A stretch of 64,000 nucleotides of DNA from Ereboglobus sp. PH5-10 (GTDB taxonomy: Bacteria; Verrucomicrobiota; Verrucomicrobiia; Opitutales; Opitutaceae). Positions 61,707 through 64,000 of this stretch are shown in pieces (the first letter of the stretch is position 1; every line of letters starts with the position of its first letter). The translations under genes were made by a program, and so were the position numbers. The DNA lies in contig NZ_JAQFIP010000008.1 in NCBI RefSeq assembly GCF_029504735.1, forward strand, positions 1 to 64,000. The letters run 5' to 3'. The notes under the pieces are model-generated. The model made no database searches, had not been told where the DNA came from, and worked only from the letters and a program-made list of their open reading frames with translations.

Positions 61707-62795
61707 ATGAGCTACAAACTCTTCATCCCCGGCCCGATCGCCGTCTCTGAAAAAACGCTCCGCGCCATGGCCCAGCCCATGATCGGACACCGCAGCGCCG
61801 ACTTCGTCGCGCTCTTCAACGCCGTCCAGCCCGAACTCCAGGCGCTGATGTATACGAAAGACCCCGTTTACATCAGCACCAGCAGCTCGTGGGGCTGCAT
61901 GGAAGGCGCGATCCGCAACGTCGTCAAAAAGAAGGTGCTCAACTGCATGAACGGCGCCTTTTCCGACAAATGGTTCGACGTCTCGAAACGCTGCGGCAAG
62001 GACGCCGGCGCGCTCAAAGTCGAGTGGGGCCAGCCCGTCGAACCCGACGCGCTCCGCGCGGAACTCGCCACCGGCCAATACGACGCAGTCACCCTCATCC
62101 ACAACGAAACCTCCTGCGGCTGCATGAGCGACCTGCCCGCGCTCATGGCCGTGCTGCGCGACTTCCCCGACGTCATCTCGATCGTCGACACCGTCAGCTC
62201 CTGTAGCGTCGTTCCGATCAAAAAGGACGAACTCGGCATCGACGTGCTCATCACCGGCTCGCAAAAAGCGCTCGCGCTCCCGCCCGGCCTCTCGCTCATG
62301 TCGGTCTCCAAGCGCGCGCTCGAACGCGCCGCCACCGTCGAAAGCCGCGGCTACTATTTCGACTTCCTCGAATTCCAGGCCAACTGGGAAAAAGGCATGA
62401 CGCCCAGCACGCCCGTCATCCCGCTCATCTACGCGCTCAAGTCGAAGCTCGACGACATCAAGGCCGAGGGACTCGACGCCCGCCACGCCCGCCACGCGCA
62501 GCTCAACAAAATGGTGCGCGACTGGGGCTTCGCGAAAGGCTTCAAACTCTTCCCGAAGGAAGGCCACGGCTCGCTTTCGCTGAACTGCTTTGCCAACACG
62601 CTCAACTACGACATCGCCGCCCTGAACAAAATCCTCAAGGCCGAGCACAACCTCGTGATCGACGGCGGTTATGGAAAGCTGAAAGGCAAAACCTTCCGCA
62701 TCTCGAACATGGGCGACGAAACCGTGGAGACAATCACCTCACTCCTCGCCTCCCTCGACGCCGCGCTGGCGAAAACGCCGAAGCTCGCGGCGTAA
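61707..62795 (+). CDS. Class V aminotransferase (alanine-glyoxylate/serine-pyruvate type)
   Basis: 362 residues. FIPGPIAVSEKTLRAMAQPM opens as in the AGAT/SPT family, STSSSWGCMEGAIRN holds the PLP phosphate site, IVDTVSSCS supplies the PLP Asp, and ITGSQKALALPPGL has the Schiff-base lysine (K187). It transfers an amino group between alanine or serine and glyoxylate or pyruvate; in related bacteria such genes may also serve serine synthesis. Followed by a terminator. Confidence 0.92.
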   Translation: MSYKLFIPGPIAVSEKTLRAMAQPMIGHRSADFVALFNAVQPELQALMYTKDPVYISTSSSWGCMEGAIRNVVKKKVLNCMNGAFSDKWFDVSKRCGKDAGALKVEWGQPVEPDALRAELATGQYDAVTLIHNETSCGCMSDLPALMAVLRDFPDVISIVDTVSSCSVVPIKKDELGIDVLITGSQKALALPPGLSLMSVSKRALERAATVESRGYYFDFLEFQANWEKGMTPSTPVIPLIYALKSKLDDIKAEGLDARHARHAQLNKMVRDWGFAKGFKLFPKEGHGSLSLNCFANTLNYDIAALNKILKAEHNLVIDGGYGKLKGKTFRISNMGDETVETITSLLASLDAALAKTPKLAA

Positions 62796-62828
62796 AAAAC
62801 GCATCGACGTTTTCAACAACTCATCAAC

Positions 62829-62860
62829 AAAAACACCGCGCCAAAAGCGCGGTGTTTTTT
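62829..62860. terminator. Bidirectional terminator
   Basis: CACCGCGC and GCGCGGTG pair around CAAAA with A-rich and T-rich flanks, between two convergent genes. The T-tract touches the stop codon of the minus-strand gene at 62859. Confidence 0.9.
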
Positions 62861-63809
62861 ATTCGTCCGAAATTCCGAAAACAACCTGAGTCTCAAACCA
62901 ATTATCTTGAACCATGCCTTTTCTGGTGCCGGAGGTCCATGTCGTTTGCATGACATGCGCAATCGCATATCGGTCGAAAACTTCGTCACTCGATTCCTTC
63001 ACGGCCATTCTGGTGGGAACCCCTTCTTCATTTATTCGCACACAAAGCACCACTCTGCCCGAAAAGGCCGAGCGTTTTAACTCAAGCGGGTAAACCAACT
63101 TTGGTTGCGATACTTTTTTGGGTTCGGCTATTTTCGTCTCCGTGGAAAACACGACACTGTCAAATGGATACAGCGCGCTGCTAACTTCGGAATCAACAAA
63201 TGGGATGGGGTATTTTCGATTAATGCGCCCTTTTTTGTCAGGGGCGTCCTTGGTGGCATAATAAAACAATCGGGAATCGGCGCTAAACTCGGCCCAAAAT
63301 ACGCCCATCTGCCACGGTGTTTGATTTCTTTTTTTCATGCTTTCTCTAGCGCTCTCTTTAAGGCGAGCGGACATACGTTCACCCAAATCATAAAATCTCA
63401 TTCCTTGGGCGTTACAGTAATATAGTTTCATGGATGTAATATTGGGATTATCGCCTGATTCATCGTGTTTCAGAGCGATTCCATAATATGGCTTCTCACT
63501 TTCATATGGCTTCTCACTTTCTTCCGATGGATCAGTTATTGCCCAATAGTATGTCGTCCCGTTTTCGTCTCCGACTCCGAATATCCATTTGGGGTTCATC
63601 TCTCCCCACACATCTGTGCCGACTTTTGAAAGAGGCATGGGCAGTTCCGCCAAGGCAATCGCGTATGACAACGCATTGATCTCATTTGGCGTTGCCCACT
63701 TGGGTTCCGGTTGGGGTTTGTCCGCGGCATCAAGCGCCAATGAAACAAACCAAAGGCAGACGATGCCGAAAAGTCCGGCACATTGGAGCAATTTGAAATA
63801 ACGCATCAT
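62859..63809 (-). CDS. Exported protein with TonB-like C-terminal domain
   Basis: 316 residues, visibly A/T-richer than its neighbours. A hydrophobic N-terminal segment (about 5-29) may be a signal peptide or anchor. The middle (~35-225) matches no family I know and contains a tandem ESEKPYESEKPY. Residues ~232-316 (KLVYPLELKRSAFSGRVVLC, then RINEEGVPTRMAVKESSDEV, then VMQTTW) follow the TonB C-terminal fold, which normally contacts outer-membrane receptors. The proline-rich spacer of classical TonB is missing and no exbB/exbD is nearby. Start may be one codon later. Confidence 0.75.
   Translation of the reverse strand: MMRYFKLLQCAGLFGIVCLWFVSLALDAADKPQPEPKWATPNEINALSYAIALAELPMPLSKVGTDVWGEMNPKWIFGVGDENGTTYYWAITDPSEESEKPYESEKPYYGIALKHDESGDNPNITSMKLYYCNAQGMRFYDLGERMSARLKESARESMKKRNQTPWQMGVFWAEFSADSRLFYYATKDAPDKKGRINRKYPIPFVDSEVSSALYPFDSVVFSTETKIAEPKKVSQPKLVYPLELKRSAFSGRVVLCVRINEEGVPTRMAVKESSDEVFDRYAIAHVMQTTWTSGTRKGMVQDNWFETQVVFGISDE
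63486..63521. repeat. Tandem 18-bp duplication in the TonB-like gene
   Basis: Two identical 18-base units lie head to tail and add ESEKPY in frame. Exact identity points to a recent slippage or duplication. Confidence 0.9.
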
Positions 63810-63969
63810 GGTTAATAAGTTTTAAGCCTGTCCGGCGATACCATCTAAATAAACGCTCGAATCCGAGTTTTATTAGCGAGCGAAATCTGAATTTCGCCCG
63901 TGTGACACGTCGCTTCTTTCCCTTGCCCGCGCCGCGTTGCGCATACAGCGTGTCGCCTTACATTCCGTC

Positions 63970-64000
63970 ATGGCATCCACGACCAACTTTCCCGCACCGC
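63970..64000 (+). CDS. Possible start of a gene cut by the window edge
   Basis: ATG at 63970 opens a frame reading MASTTNFPAP to the edge. The 160 bases between it and the TonB-like gene hold no other feature. Too short to identify. Confidence 0.3.
   Translation, partial: MASTTNFPAP

Overview
The window looks like a chromosomal segment of a Gram-negative verrucomicrobial bacterium, most likely of the Opitutaceae. This is inferred from the mix of high G+C genes with A-rich, Shine-Dalgarno-poor leaders, LPS genes (lptE, an LptF/LptG permease, lpxK), PATR-type autotransporter repeats, DUF4199 and XylR-like AraC proteins, and many families of intergenic palindromic repeats. It is not proven without a database search. 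No rRNA, CRISPR array, transposase or prophage was seen.

Layout. 1-9581 (minus strand) is one uninterrupted reading frame of at least 3193 codons: a giant autotransporter whose C-terminal barrel runs off the left edge. 9582-10719 is about 1.1 kb without a convincing gene. 10720-24407 carries housekeeping genes: a PfkB kinase, nadA, argF, argG, an LptF/LptG permease, a family B DNA polymerase, tRNA-Glu, a membrane protein of unknown function, lptE, serS and a YhbY protein. 24436-33398 holds a pseudouridine synthase, an exported MsrB-MsrA fusion, hemN, a small acidic protein, a D,D-carboxypeptidase, obgE, a sulfatase and an aspartate-type aminotransferase. 33655-36372 holds an MFS transporter and an AAA/DUF4143 ATPase, bracketed by two copies of the last 12 codons of the MFS gene. 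36373-44911 holds rarA, a SsuABC/TauABC-type ABC transporter, a CPBP protease, thiL, tsaE, a DeoR regulator and murI. 45081-55760 is an accessory carbohydrate region: a XylR-like regulator (minus strand) next to a GH50/agarase-like hydrolase, an enolase-superfamily sugar-acid dehydratase, an SDR dehydrogenase, an MFS importer, a DUF218 protein and a WNEPN-type glycoside hydrolase. 55819-62795 returns to core genes: a small membrane protein, ffh, a cyclophilin, a GAF-PP2C phosphatase, lpxK, panD and a class V aminotransferase. 62859-63809 is an A/T-richer gene with a TonB-like C-terminal domain, and a possible further gene starts at 63970.

How it fits together. Envelope functions recur: a giant surface protein, LPS transport and lipid A phosphorylation, PBP5-like peptidoglycan trimming, glutamate racemase, periplasmic methionine sulfoxide repair and a TonB-like protein. 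The carbohydrate region is probably one uptake-and-oxidation unit: exported glycosidases, an importer, and a dehydratase translationally coupled to a dehydrogenase. Its substrate cannot be fixed from sequence alone.

The most distinctive pattern is the density of structured intergenic repeats. At least eight palindromic families are visible. Three large multi-hairpin elements share one architecture, several families occur twice, and one element supplies the stop codons of both convergent genes beside it. A second point of interest is the ATPase cassette flanked by a duplicated gene end. I did not find an unmistakably new defence or secretion system.
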